64,000 nucleotides of DNA from Roseovarius aestuariivivens (GCF_004761875.1 NZ_SJEY01000001.1:248001-312000); one strand, 5' to 3'; shown: positions 17,368 to 27,893, numbered from the stretch's first letter. Program-made: numbers and translations. The notes: generated by a model from the letters alone, not told the origin.

Positions 17368-19227
17368 GTGATACCTGCTCAGATATTCGATCAAGTCAAC
17401 GACATGTGCACGGAAGGTCTCGCGCTTGCTTTGGCATCGAGCGACGACGGAGCGGTCATGGAGCTTCAATGGTGCAACAAGGCTTTCACCAGGATTACCG
17501 GGTACGAACCCACCGAGGTATTGGGGCAACGTGGAACCATACTGATCGGTCCGGACATGGAGCAGGGCGTTCACCTCTATATCATCGAAAAGCTGATGAA
17601 TTGGGAAAACTTTTCAATCAAGGCTCTCAATAATCGTAAGAACGGCGAGATTTACTGGCAGCGCATGAGTTGGGTTCACCTGTCCGATCCCGAAACTGGA
17701 AATCACTGGTGGCTCTGTTCGATCATCGATTTGCAGGAAGAGCGCGTCGAACCGACCAAACGCGCGGAAGCGGACCTCACGAAATCGGATGAGACAAGCT
17801 ATGCTAGGGCCGTTGAAAAAATTCAGCGTCTTGAGAAAGAGAACGCGCGCCTGCACGAACTTGCGAAGTCTGTGGCCCGGGACGCCAACGAAGATGCACT
17901 GACCGGTCTTTCGAACCGGCGGCACTTTGAGATCGAACTGAAGACCTGGATTGCGAGACTACAAGAACACGGAACCGAGTTTGCCGTGCTCTACATTGAT
18001 CTCGACCGCTTTAAGTTGGTAAACGACACACTTGGGCATGATGCTGGCGACCGGCTGTTGGTGTCTGTCGCGAAACTGTTGCGGAGTGTGACCGATCCTT
18101 CGGATCTGGTTGCTCGACTGGGCGGGGATGAATTCGTTATATTGAAACCACTCGGAAAGAGCGCTCTCAACATTAGTAGTCTTGCTGACGAACTCGTTCG
18201 AAGTTTGCAGACGCCCTTTACCTGCGATGGCAAGTCGACCAACTGCAGTGCCAGTATCGGCGTAGCGATTGCCAACAAACGCATGGCGGATCCAGAACAG
18301 GTCGTCGCGGATTCAGATTCGGCGCTGTACCATGCGAAATCGCAGGGAAAGGGGCGGTGGTCATTCTTTACAGAACAGATGCACGCCAATTCCATTGCAA
18401 CAAAGCAGTTGGCGTCGGACCTGCTACTTGCATGCGAAAGGCGGGAATTCGTTCCATAATTCCAGCCTCTGATTGATGCACGGACCGGCCGGATTGCCTG
18501 CGCGGAGATGCTGGTGCGATGGTCTCATCCAACCAAGGGCATTCTCGCGCCGGCAGCGTTTCTGGATACCGCCGCGGATATGGGGATCCTCAAAAGAATA
18601 GACGAAATCGTGTTTTCCAGCCTGCATGGCGTCATGTCGCGTTTCGATGATGCGCGCGTCGACGTACCGCGCGTTGCGGTGAATGTCTCAGCAGCCCGGT
18701 TGGCGGATCCAAGCTTCATCCATGACATCAAGAGTTCCGGTGTCGATCCAGCCAGACTGACGGTCGAGATTCTGGAGTCGGTTTACCTGGATCGCATGGG
18801 AGATGTCGTGCGCTGGACCATAGACGAACTCGATGAGTTGGGCGTGACAGTTGCACTGGACGACTTCGGAACGGGCCATGCTTCGGTCCGGGCACTCTTG
18901 GCCATAAGACCCGCGATCCTGAAAATCGATCGCCATTTCATCCAACCTGTTGTGATGGATCCGAGTACGAGGCCTCTGGTCGCGTCGATCATCTGCATCG
19001 GCAAGGGTCTGAGTATGCGCGTTGTTGCGGAAGGCGTCGAAACCGAAGAACACGCCCGGATTGTTGGCGAAATGGGATGCGATTATCTGCAAGGCTTCTA
19101 TTTCGGGCGACCGATGAGCGAGAGCGACTTGTCTGTCAGGCTTGTTGAAACCGGTGGCAAGTTCTTTTCCGGCGTGAATTGGGAGCCTAACCGAGAGGAC
19201 ACGGACAAAGCCCGCCGCACAGTGTGA
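17368..19227 (+). pseudogene. PAS-GGDEF-EAL cyclic-di-GMP enzyme split by an in-frame TAA
   Basis: The frame codes for PAS (about 30-125), a short coiled coil (145-170), GGDEF (175-345) and EAL (366-610). GGDEF is intact (RLGGDEF at 250-256) but the inhibitory RxxD site reads DPSD. Codon 364 is TAA (18457-18459), exactly where FVPYFQP would have Tyr; the same frame continues without a shift to the EAL end. EAL residues are all present: EMLVRW, NVSAARL, LDDFGTG, LKIDRHF, AEGVETEEH, YLQGFYF. A separate EAL product could start at ATG 18508 but would lack the first strand. Either a recent nonsense mutation, readthrough, or two polypeptides. Start GTG 17368 (ATG 17404 possible). Confidence 0.8.
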
Positions 19228-19368
19228 GGCGTCATACTGCAGTCAATCCGAGGGTGACCAAAGCTGTGTCACCGATCGGTCGACACTGCTTGGCTCCTCG
19301 ATCATTCAATTTAAATGGCCACATCGTATCCATGCTGTGCAGAAAGGTGCCGTATTGATCCGATCATC

Positions 19369-19635
19369 CTATGCGGCCGCCGTCTCAGCGAGGTCAATCG
19401 CGCGAGACAACGCCTCGTTGGCGCAAGACGTCGGCTGGTCGGCGGCACAAACCTGTCTTCGACCGGGCCCGACCTCGTAGACGCAGGACACGTAGGCCCC
19501 ATCCGCTATCGCGGACGCACATGGAATCCAACGTCCTCCAGGGCCTTCAACGGGAGGGCCGATGCACACGTTTACAGACCCAGGTGGTGGGTAGGACACG
19601 AGGCAGAAATTATCGAACATCCTAGCGAGGCTCAT
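19369..19635 (-). CDS. Small cysteine-containing protein of unknown function
   Basis: An 88-residue protein with six Cys (near residues 11, 24, 39, 51, 62 and 70), Pro/Gly-rich in the first half (SYPPPGSVNVCIGPPVEGPG) and helical at the end. No signal peptide is clear. The start is supported by an AAAGGAG site 6 bp before ATG 19635. It lies convergent to the split GGDEF-EAL gene. No family recognised. Confidence 0.5.
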   Translation of the reverse strand: MSLARMFDNFCLVSYPPPGSVNVCIGPPVEGPGGRWIPCASAIADGAYVSCVYEVGPGRRQVCAADQPTSCANEALSRAIDLAETAAA

Positions 19636-20073
19636 GGCGACTCCTTTCTCGCGCCGATAGTCCTTGCCAGATTTGACCAATTCATGGCTTCGCTTGCGTG
19701 TCCGCCTTTGGGATGCCGCATTGTCGTTCGGCAGGCCGTAGGATTTGATCCGGCACCGTAGTCTGTATTCCCACCGGCTTTCAGGCAGTCTCGGTAATAA
19801 CTTTTAAAAACAAACGGTTGGAACTAGTGCGGAGCATGCGGCCTGTTGCCCTTAATTCTATGAGTAATCCTTACTTTGGCCGCTTTTGGTTTCGGTGCTT
19901 CGCCTTGTGAGCGCATGCCTTTGCACGGACAGCCGCCGCAGGAGGGTCTGGCAACTTGCACATGAAGACCGCACAAAGATCGGAGATCCCGCAAACTGCA
20001 GAAAAGCGACTAACACATCATTAACCATTTGATGGGAGCCTGAAGTCGTTAACCAGAGAATGGGACGGGTTGG
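19636..20073. other. Intergenic region, no gene seen
   Basis: About 440 bp between two divergently transcribed small genes. It must hold both promoters. No ORF, RNA or strong repeat is visible. Confidence 0.4.
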
Positions 20074-20862
20074 ATGGGCATGACGCCAAGTAAACTGTTT
20101 GCATCGGTTAGTAGCCTGTCCGGGATCCTTGCCGATCTCGAGGCGTCGGGAATTTTTCTAGAAATCGGCGACGATTTTGCCAAGTATCGCGCCTATAGGA
20201 GCCAGCAGACCGGTCGCAGTGCGATCTATCCGATGTTTGACGTGGCGAGCTCGTATATCGACCAGGCCAACGGTTTCTGGGTTTGTGGTTTCGACGCAAA
20301 TCGCGAGTTAGTTCACACCCAGGCCGTGCGTCTTCTTGACCTGTCGGGGATTTCACTCGCAAGGCACCTGGAGATACATCGCCACAAGTACATCACCCCC
20401 GATACAACGCCAGACCCGGATCTTACCTTCTATTCTGGCCCCGAAGCGCTTCAAAAAATCACTGGCAAGGTCTGCTATCAGGGCGAGTTCTGGCTGCGCG
20501 CTAGCGGTCTTGGCGGCCCGCGCAGCCAGGGTGCGACGTCGCTTTTGTCGCGCGTCTTGTTCGAGATCATGGTCGGAACCTGGAACCCGTCATTCGTTTT
20601 TGCGCTCGTGCCAAAGCAGTTGGCCGCCAAGGGGGCCCATCTTCGATATGGTTACTGTCACTGTGAACCCGGTCGATGGTTGGGCCCGGACCAACAGGTG
20701 ACCGATGAGGACCATTTGATCTGGATGGGGGCCAGTGACATGGCCAAAATGCTCGCGCAGCCGCCGGAAAAAATCCTACGCGCGGCTAAGGTTTCGGCGG
20801 TTCAATCGACCACTCGCTCCGATGAGACGCCGGACCATTTGACGGCTAGAGTCACTGTCTGA
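20074..20862 (+). CDS. Hypothetical protein, possible GNAT-like fold
   Basis: A 262-residue soluble protein that I do not recognise by family. The middle (WVCGFDANRELVHTQAVRLLD, then LARHLEIHRHKY) and the late FVFALVPKQLAAKGAHLRYGY pattern recall an acyltransferase fold, but no acetyl-CoA loop is certain. ATG 20074 or ATG 20080 may be the start; the ribosome site is unclear. The following MFS gene starts 17 bp after the stop, so the two are probably co-transcribed. Confidence 0.6.
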   Translation: MGMTPSKLFASVSSLSGILADLEASGIFLEIGDDFAKYRAYRSQQTGRSAIYPMFDVASSYIDQANGFWVCGFDANRELVHTQAVRLLDLSGISLARHLEIHRHKYITPDTTPDPDLTFYSGPEALQKITGKVCYQGEFWLRASGLGGPRSQGATSLLSRVLFEIMVGTWNPSFVFALVPKQLAAKGAHLRYGYCHCEPGRWLGPDQQVTDEDHLIWMGASDMAKMLAQPPEKILRAAKVSAVQSTTRSDETPDHLTARVTV

Positions 20863-20878
20863 CCGTCGGAATTTCTAA

Positions 20879-22064
20879 ATGACATCCCAGACGCCAGAAT
20901 TCGGCACGGCAAGCCCCATCGCCGTGTCGCCACGCAGCGCGATCATAGGCCCCGTCGCGGCAAATACCGCGTTCGTAATGGAGATCACGCTGGTTCCGCT
21001 GCTCCTACCGGCAATCCAAATGCAGTTCGGCCTGTCGATCGGCGAATTGGCGTGGGTATTTAATCTATACGGCATTGCCGTCGCAGTCGGCGTATTGCTC
21101 GGGGGGGTGGTCTGGTGACAGGTTCGACACGAAGAAAGTCTTTTGTTGCGGGGTTGCCTTTTTCGCGGGCGGGTCAGTCCTGGTGGCGGCCGCGGACGGC
21201 TTCGTGGCGCTCATGGTCGGGCGCATACTGCAGGGCTTCGGTGCTGGTATCTTTTCGCCGCTCGTGCCCATACTTCTGACACGTGCGTCACCCCACAAAC
21301 CGGGTAAGGCACTTATCTTCTGGGGAGGTATCGCGGGCTACGTTGCTGCCTTTGCACCGCTTTTCTATGGTAGCTTTCTGGTCGAGTATGGATGGCATTT
21401 CGCTTTCATCATTACCGCGATGCTGGCGGGGGTCGCATTGGTTGTCCTCAATCGATCACAGACCACCGTTGATCTGGCTTTGGGCCACGAACCGAAGACG
21501 GACTATTCCGCCTTGTTTAGGGCCCGGGACCTTTGGGTGACCTTTGTCTACGTGTTCTGCACCTACGGGGCTATCACCTACTACTTGTTCCGGCTTCCGG
21601 TCTGGCTGTCGAAGAACGAAGTCACGGCGGCGAGCATCGGTTTCGCACTTACGATCCTGTGGCTGACCTATTCTGCCTTGAGTACGCTCTTGCGGAACAT
21701 GGTGGACAAGCCGCATATCCGGATGATTATGCTCGCCGCCCCGCTGCTCATCGCCGCCGGACTGCCGCTGTTGTACTTCGATGAAAACCTGTTGCTGCCG
21801 ATTTTGTCATCGATTCTCGTCGGTTCGGGTCTGGCCTGCAGCAACGCGCCGTCAACTCAATTGATTCTGAGGCTAGCTTCCAGCGGTATGAGCGCTGTCT
21901 CAACGAGTCTGGACATCACATTCGCGCGGCTCGGCGGTATTGCGACGGTCGCGATACTTGCAGAGATGGAGTTCGTATATGCAGCGGTCGCGACATGTCT
22001 TTCGTGTCTCGTCGCGGCCTTCTGCGCGCTGATGGCCAGCAATGGGTTTGACGAAGGTATGTGA
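20879..22064 (+). pseudogene. MFS transporter interrupted by a frameshift in a G7 run
   Basis: An MFS (drug:H+ antiporter-like) protein in two frames. The first 79 residues end in LYGIAVAVGVLLGGVVW and a TGA; the second frame carries GWSGDRFDTKKVF and about 320 more residues with the remaining membrane segments. Joining across the run of seven Gs at 21101-21107 with one G removed restores LLGGWSGDRFDTKK, the classic MFS loop 2-3 motif (GxLaDrxGrkx). So the gene is broken, phase-variable, or read by slippage. It follows the 262-residue gene by 17 bp. Confidence 0.75.
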
Positions 22065-22140
22065 TTACGTGTGGTCGTACGCGCTTTACCGCAAAACGGC
22101 AGGGAAAAGCCCTGCAAGGGGCATAAATGGGGGCATCGAT

Positions 22141-22269
22141 ATGTCTCGCCCAGAATACAATTTACTTATCAGCCGGTTGGATGATCAAGATATCCCGGAG
22201 CATAAAGAAGTACTTCCCACCGTAGACCCGTTTACCCCGAATGAGGATCTGCTTGAACTCGATCATTGA
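22141..22269 (+). CDS. Acidic 42-residue peptide, candidate leader-type or precursor peptide
   Basis: ATG 22141 begins a 42-residue peptide, MSRPEYNLLISRL followed by an acidic Thr/Asp/Glu-rich half (PTVDPFTPNEDLLELDH). A GGGGGC stretch lies 6 bp before the ATG. A small hairpin (gcaggg/ccctgc) sits about 35 bp upstream. It is followed after 228 bp by an ABC/HlyD export operon. A ribosomally made precursor is possible but unproven. Confidence 0.35.
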   Translation: MSRPEYNLLISRLDDQDIPEHKEVLPTVDPFTPNEDLLELDH

Positions 22270-22497
22270 ACGGATCAGGCGCGTCAGCACGATTTGCCTG
22301 ACGTTTTGAGCATCCACATGTGTGGACGGATTCTTCGCGGCACATAATCATTTTTGTCTGATAATGCCTTGAGTGATACCGCGCCTATCGGTCTGGCGGA
22401 CACTTGCCTGTATGACATTGTTCCGAAACTCCGGTTGAGGCAGGTCAAGGCATGAAGGCGCACGGTTGATAGAATTCCCGCCGGAAAGGATCTTGAT

Positions 22498-23202
22498 TTG
22501 GACACGATTTTTGTGACGGAGAAACTGACCAAGATCTACGACTCCGGCGAACTTCAAGTAAGAGCACTTGATGGCGTGAACCTCACGTTAAATGCGGGCG
22601 AACTGGTCGTTTTGCTCGGACCGTCGGGAAGTGGAAAATCGACGCTTCTGAACATCTTGGGTGGGCTGGATCATGCCTCCTCGGGCAAGGTTTGGTTCCG
22701 CAATCTTGAACTGTCCGCGCTCAATGACCGGGGCCTTACCCGATACAGACGCGATCACGTCGGTTTTGTCTTTCAATTCTATAACCTTGTCGCAAGCCTA
22801 ACGGCGCGAGAAAACGTGCAGCTTGTGACTGATGTTTCGCCCGATCCTATGCCGGCGGACGAGGCCTTGGCTCAGGTCGGGCTTGAGCACAGGCTGGATC
22901 ATTTTCCCGCCGAAATGTCGGGCGGCGAGCAACAGCGTGTGGCCATCGCGCGCGCCATCGCGAAACGACCGGAGGTGCTTTTGTGCGACGAACCGACCGG
23001 CGCGCTCGATAGCAAAACCGGCGTGCAGGTGTTGGAGGTGTTGCAGGATGTGAACGACAGGCTCGGCACGAGCACGGTTGTTATAACGCATAACGCCGCC
23101 ATTCGCCGGATGGCCCATCGCGTGGTGTATTTCCTAGATGGGCGCATTGATCACGTTGAGGAAAACGCCATGCGCCTCGCGCCGTCGGAAATCAGTTGGT
23201 AG
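22498..23202 (+). CDS. ABC transporter ATP-binding protein, MacB/LolD type
   Basis: A 234-residue ATPase. Walker A is [10 protein letters not shown]-loop FVFQFYNLV, signature [17 protein letters not shown], Walker [13 protein letters not shown]-loop VITHN. The family pairs with FtsX-like permeases. Start TTG 22498 has an AAAGGA site upstream and no better Met nearby. First gene of a three-gene export operon (ATPase, FtsX-type permease, HlyD-type adaptor). Confidence 0.9.
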   Translation: MDTIFVTEKLTKIYDSGELQVRALDGVNLTLNAGELVVLLGPSGSGKSTLLNILGGLDHASSGKVWFRNLELSALNDRGLTRYRRDHVGFVFQFYNLVASLTARENVQLVTDVSPDPMPADEALAQVGLEHRLDHFPAEMSGGEQQRVAIARAIAKRPEVLLCDEPTGALDSKTGVQVLEVLQDVNDRLGTSTVVITHNAAIRRMAHRVVYFLDGRIDHVEENAMRLAPSEISW

Positions 23203-23211
23203 GGGCTGCGG

Positions 23212-25575
23212 ATGACAACGCTTGATCGCAAGCTGTTGCGTGATTTCCGGCGTCTCTGGGCTCAGGCGATTGCGATCGCGTTGGTTCTGGCCTGCGGCGT
23301 AGCAATCCTTCTGACAACTTTTGGCACATTCGTTTCCCTCGAAGAAACTCGCAGCGCCTATTATGAGCGCAATCGTTTCGCGGACGTCTTTGCAGACGCA
23401 AAGCGTGCGCCTCTCTGGGTTATGCAGGAGATCCGCAAAATCCCCGGCGTGCGCGCAGCCGATGCCCGTATTTCGCAGTTCGCGGTGCTGGATGTCCCTG
23501 GGCAAGAGGAAACGGTCACCGCGCGAATTCTTTCGCTGCCGCAGACGGGCGTTCCGCATTTGAACCTGCCGGTGCTGCAGGTGGGGCGATTACCTTCGCC
23601 GGACGTTGCTCACGAGGTCGCCGTGAACGCGCCATTTGCCAAGGCCAACGATCTGCAGCCTGGCGATACCTTTCGTGCCAATCTAAATGGTCACCGGCGC
23701 GAATTGCTGATCACAGGAACATTCCTGTCGCCGGAATTCATCTACACGATTGGTCCGGGCGCGCTGATGCCGGATAACGAAACGTTCGGCGTGCTCTGGA
23801 TGCCTGAAATCGCCGTCGAGGCGGCATTTGATATGGACGGCGCATTCAACAGCTTGGCGGTAAAGCTTAACCGCGGAATGAGCAGCGATGATGTGATTGA
23901 TCGTCTGGACAACCTGCTCGAGCCTTATGGCGGAGTAGGCGCCTATGACCGCGAATTGCAGATTTCCAATAGTTTCATAGAATCCGAACTTGCCCAGTTG
24001 AAGACCAGCGCATTGATCCTGCCGCCGATATTTTATGCCATCTCGGCGTTCCTCGTCAGTATGGTGATCAGCCGGATTGTCGCACTTGAACGCAGCGAAA
24101 TCGGTTTGCTCAAGGCCATCGGATACTCTGATGGGGAAATCTGTCTGCACTATCTTATGCTTGCGGTCCTGATTGCGGTTGCCGGAATATTGCTTGGTTG
24201 GGGCGCCGGCACGTGGCTTGCGAGGGCTCTCGCACGACTTTACGCACAGTTCTTCGACTTTCCGTACCTGATCTATAATCTTGGTTACGGTGCCTATGCC
24301 TTGTCTGGCCTTCTTGCCGTCGTTAGTGCGGCCTTGGGCGCGGCCCGTAGCGCGCTTCGGGCTGCGCGCTTGCCCCCCGCGGTCGCCATGGCGCCGCCTG
24401 CGCCGCCGCGTTTCAAGCGGACTTTGATTGACCGGGCGATGGCCGGTCTTCATCTTTCGCAGGGTGTGGTGATGATTATGCGAAGCCTCTTACGTTGGCC
24501 GATGCGCACCGCGCTGACATCGCTTGGGATGGCCCTTGCCGTCGGCGTGCTGGTGGCCACCAGCTTTTTCCCGGCGGCACTCGATTTGCTCGTATCGACC
24601 ACTTTCGATAGATCCAACCGACAGGATGCTATGCTGCTGTTCGATCCGGACATTCCGGAATCCGTGCTGTCGGATGTCATGCGATTACCCGGTGTGATCC
24701 GCGCCGAAGGTCAGCAGTTCGAACCCGCTGTCCTGCGTCATGGACATCGCGAAAAGCGGGTCGAAATCGAAGCGCGACGCCCCGGTTCTGATCTGACGCG
24801 GATCATTGCGTCAGATGGCAGATCGGTCGACCCGCCAGCGACGGGTGTAATGTTGTCGCAACGTCTGGCTGACCAATTGCGCGTCAGTCCGGGCGATATC
24901 GTCAGCGTAGAATTTCTGGGCAGGATAAATGAAACCCATGCAGTTCCGGTCGCAGGGATCGTCACACAATATATCGGTCTCGGGGCTTACATGGATATCG
25001 ACGCGCTCAGCCGGCTCTTGCGTCAGGCCCCGCGTATTTCAGTGGCCAATCTGCAAGTCGATGCGCAGCATTTGCCGGACCTGCATGACGTACTGAAAAG
25101 CACACCTGAACTGACCGGCCTGATCGAGATGAACAAGATGCGCCGTTCCTTCGAGGAGACCGTGCAGAAGAACATCGATATCATGACGACGATCTACCTG
25201 ACGGTCGCCGTGCTGATAACCATAGGTGTGGCTTATAATGGCGCGCGCATACAGTTGTCCGAACGCGCCCGAGAGTTGGCGAGCCTGCGCATCCTGGGTT
25301 TTTCGCGTGGCGAAGTGTCTTTCATTCTTGTTGGTGAAACCATGGCATTGGCCCTTCTGGCGCAACCTCTTGGCTGGTTGCTCGGCGCGGCGATAGCGCA
25401 GGCTCTTGCAACGGGATCGACCAGCGATCTCTATGAAATTCCGCTGGTGCTCAAGCCCGCCGGGTTTGCGCAGGCGAGCCTGGTTGTTTTGTGCGCGGCA
25501 TTGGTTTCGGCTCTGGTCGTCCGGCGTCGTCTCGACAGGCTTGATCTGGTGCAGGTGATGAAGACACGTGAGTAG
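23212..25575 (+). CDS. FtsX-like ABC transporter permease
   Basis: A 787-residue permease. One membrane segment near residue 20-40 (AQAIAIALVLACGVAILL) is followed by a large periplasmic region, three segments with the FtsX domain near 265-390, a second half beginning RSLLRWPMRTALTSLGMALAVG near 430, another periplasmic region, and a second FtsX domain near 655-780. This duplicated 8-segment layout fits LolE/YtrF-like exporters. It begins 9 bp after the ATPase gene. Confidence 0.88.
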   Translation: MTTLDRKLLRDFRRLWAQAIAIALVLACGVAILLTTFGTFVSLEETRSAYYERNRFADVFADAKRAPLWVMQEIRKIPGVRAADARISQFAVLDVPGQEETVTARILSLPQTGVPHLNLPVLQVGRLPSPDVAHEVAVNAPFAKANDLQPGDTFRANLNGHRRELLITGTFLSPEFIYTIGPGALMPDNETFGVLWMPEIAVEAAFDMDGAFNSLAVKLNRGMSSDDVIDRLDNLLEPYGGVGAYDRELQISNSFIESELAQLKTSALILPPIFYAISAFLVSMVISRIVALERSEIGLLKAIGYSDGEICLHYLMLAVLIAVAGILLGWGAGTWLARALARLYAQFFDFPYLIYNLGYGAYALSGLLAVVSAALGAARSALRAARLPPAVAMAPPAPPRFKRTLIDRAMAGLHLSQGVVMIMRSLLRWPMRTALTSLGMALAVGVLVATSFFPAALDLLVSTTFDRSNRQDAMLLFDPDIPESVLSDVMRLPGVIRAEGQQFEPAVLRHGHREKRVEIEARRPGSDLTRIIASDGRSVDPPATGVMLSQRLADQLRVSPGDIVSVEFLGRINETHAVPVAGIVTQYIGLGAYMDIDALSRLLRQAPRISVANLQVDAQHLPDLHDVLKSTPELTGLIEMNKMRRSFEETVQKNIDIMTTIYLTVAVLITIGVAYNGARIQLSERARELASLRILGFSRGEVSFILVGETMALALLAQPLGWLLGAAIAQALATGSTSDLYEIPLVLKPAGFAQASLVVLCAALVSALVVRRRLDRLDLVQVMKTRE

Positions 25576-25584
25576 GAAAATCCA

Positions 25585-26790
25585 ATGAAGACAAGCACTG
25601 TGATGTTAACAGTCATTGGCGGCCTGACGGTCGCGATGCTTGGCTTCGTCGCGTTCCGAACCGAACCCGTGCCGGTGGATATCGTGACCGCTGCGCGTGC
25701 GCACATGCAAGTGACGGTCGACGTCGAGGGCGAAACAAGGATTGCCGAAATCTACGATGTGGCGGCAACCATCCGTGGCGTGGCGCGCCGGTCCCCGGTC
25801 AGGGTGGGGGACCCGGTCGCAGCGGGCCAGACAGTTGTCGCCATCATTGATCCGGCCGCGTCCGACCCGTTGGATCCCCGCAGCCGCATTCAGGCCGAAG
25901 CTGCCCTGCGCGAGGCAGAGGCGGGCCTGCACGTGGCGCAAAGTCGCCTGCAACAGATCGAAGAAGAGCTGGAACTTGCCGAGAGTGAATTCCGCCGTAC
26001 GAAGGAACTGGTCGACCGCGGTGTCGCGTCGCTCACCCGTCTGGAAAATGCCGAGCAAACCCTAGGCGTCCGCAAAGCCGCGCGTCAGGCCGCCATTTCC
26101 AATCTCGAAATGGCAGAGGGCACGCTTGATCGGGCACGAGCGACACTGATGGATCCCGCGGGATTTGCCCGATCGAATGACGATTGCTGTTTGCGAATTC
26201 TCGCGCCGGTCGACGGTCTTGTCCTGGATATCGATGTGATCAGCGAACGTCCGGTGCTTGCCGGTACGAACCTTTTATCGATCGGTCGCCCGGAGGATCT
26301 TGAGATCGTAGCGGACGTGTTGTCGACCGATGCCGTTCGCCTTCAGGTCGGGGATCGCGCCATCGTCGAAAGATGGGGCGGACCGGGTACGCTCTCCGCA
26401 CGGATCTCGGAAATCGAACCGTCCGGTTTCACAAAAATTTCGGCACTCGGTATCGAGGAACAAAGGGTCAATATCGTGTTCGAACTCGTATCCCCTCTCG
26501 AAGAGCGTCTATCTCTTGGGCATGGGTACTCTGTTTTCTTGCGTATCGTGGAGTGGGAGAAGGATAACGTGTTGCAAATTCCGCTGAGCGCTTTGTTCCG
26601 GCAGAACGGAGAATGGGCGGTTTTCATTGCGGATGGTAACACCGCGCGTTTGCGAGAGGTCCGCATCGGACGCACAAATGATCTTTCTGCCGAGGTTCTG
26701 AGCGGCGTCTCGGACACCGACCGGGTTTTGGTTCATCCAAACGAGAGGATCGAAGACGGCATCGCGATCACCCAGCGGAAAGAGGATTGA
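25585..26790 (+). CDS. HlyD/RND-type periplasmic adaptor (membrane fusion protein)
   Basis: A 401-residue adaptor. It has an N-terminal membrane anchor (TVMLTVIGGLTVAMLGFVAF), a lipoyl/barrel-sandwich half ahead of a long helical hairpin (about 90-200, QAEAALREAEAGLHVAQ and following) and a second lipoyl half (ILAPVDGLVLDIDV), then beta-barrel and membrane-proximal domains. With the ATPase and FtsX permease it forms a MacAB/DevBCA-like exporter. Substrate unknown; no outer membrane factor is adjacent, but a TolC lies at 45318. Confidence 0.88.
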   Translation: MKTSTVMLTVIGGLTVAMLGFVAFRTEPVPVDIVTAARAHMQVTVDVEGETRIAEIYDVAATIRGVARRSPVRVGDPVAAGQTVVAIIDPAASDPLDPRSRIQAEAALREAEAGLHVAQSRLQQIEEELELAESEFRRTKELVDRGVASLTRLENAEQTLGVRKAARQAAISNLEMAEGTLDRARATLMDPAGFARSNDDCCLRILAPVDGLVLDIDVISERPVLAGTNLLSIGRPEDLEIVADVLSTDAVRLQVGDRAIVERWGGPGTLSARISEIEPSGFTKISALGIEEQRVNIVFELVSPLEERLSLGHGYSVFLRIVEWEKDNVLQIPLSALFRQNGEWAVFIADGNTARLREVRIGRTNDLSAEVLSGVSDTDRVLVHPNERIEDGIAITQRKED

Positions 26791-26945
26791 TCGGTAGGCG
26801 CGACATGCGGTTCCTGACACATCGCGTCAGGACGCGTCACCGTAGGCTTGCCGTTGCTTCGAGCAACCACGGATGATCTGTGATACCGGAGCGTGAATAC
26901 TCGAACACCGGGTGTTCTTGCTTTTTGGCGCCTCCGGAATGCTTG

Positions 26946-27893
26946 TCACCTGCTGTGGGCGGCGTCGTGACGTTCCAGCGTCGCGGCGATTGCCTGAGGG
27001 ATCGGAAGGTCGATCCGATCTGAAACGAAAAGATACTCGCCCGCGGGATTGACCTCAAAGAACACGTGCTCACCCTCTGGCGTAACCCGGAAATCGACGG
27101 CGCCGAAGGCAAGTCCCAAACGCTTCATGAATTCGCGCAGCTTGTCGGTAATGTCGTCGGGCAATTGATAAGGTGCAACCTCGGCGGTTCCGATCCCCGC
27201 GCGATAATCGACATCGTATTGCGGGTCCGACCGAAACGACGCCGTGAAGATCTCTCCGTCGACCACTGTCACTCGCAGGTCAAGCGCGACAGGGATATAT
27301 TCCTGAAAGATTACCGGGGTGAAGCGGACGGTATCGATCAGCTCCAGTTCGGCCGGTCCAACCTTCAGGGTTTGTCGTGGCGCAGAGGGATGGTTCCGAA
27401 AGGCCTTTCGGATCACGCCGCTGGCCATGCGCGGTTCAACGAAGGCTCTGGCCGTTTCGGGATCGTTCGTCACAAGGGTTTCCGGCACCCTAAGGCCCAA
27501 TTGTGCGGCCAAACGATGCTGGTACACCTTTTTCATGGCTCGTTCGTCGGTATCAGGTGGATTCATCCAGAAACAGTCCATCCCGTACCAAAGACCCGGC
27601 AAAGACTCTGCAGCCTCGGACCAGGCGAAGCTGCGCGCTGTTTCTTCCGTCAGCGCGGGATCCAGTTCGAAAGGCCGAATGCGCCGGTGCCAGACCGCCC
27701 CGACTTCGTCGAGATCCAGTCTTCTTCCGTGGGGTAGGTCTAGCGCCATGGCGTCCACCTCGGGAGAGATCATGGCGTGCATGCGCATGTCCTTGGGAAA
27801 CCATGACAGGTCAACGATTTCATAGTCTCGCGTCAGATGACGTGTGACGCGCTCAACATGGGCGTTATCCAGAAAAGAAATAATGAGGATCAC
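26946..27893 (-). CDS. Graspetide-type (MvdC/MvdD-like) ATP-grasp ligase
   Basis: A 315-residue ATP-grasp enzyme. N-terminal ILIISFLDNAHVERV and the VWHRR motif (residues 68-71; VWYRRP in MvdD) place it with RiPP ligases that form side-chain ester or amide bonds. KKVYQHRLAAQLGLRVPETL (121-140) with LVTNDPE is the usual middle, and FFEVNPAGEYLFV (278-290) holds the Mg-ligand Glu/Asn. GTG 27893 has a GGGGAGG site. Last gene of a four-gene minus operon; a terminator-like hairpin separates it from the metalloprotease gene. No small precursor gene is adjacent. Confidence 0.8.
   Translation of the reverse strand: MILIISFLDNAHVERVTRHLTRDYEIVDLSWFPKDMRMHAMISPEVDAMALDLPHGRRLDLDEVGAVWHRRIRPFELDPALTEETARSFAWSEAAESLPGLWYGMDCFWMNPPDTDERAMKKVYQHRLAAQLGLRVPETLVTNDPETARAFVEPRMASGVIRKAFRNHPSAPRQTLKVGPAELELIDTVRFTPVIFQEYIPVALDLRVTVVDGEIFTASFRSDPQYDVDYRAGIGTAEVAPYQLPDDITDKLREFMKRLGLAFGAVDFRVTPEGEHVFFEVNPAGEYLFVSDRIDLPIPQAIAATLERHDAAHSR

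Noticed and set aside
20074..20862. LuxI-type acyl-homoserine lactone synthase
   Set aside because: The size and a vague GNAT feel suggested it, but the conserved Arg/Phe/Trp N-terminal pattern of LuxI is missing and no luxR gene is adjacent.
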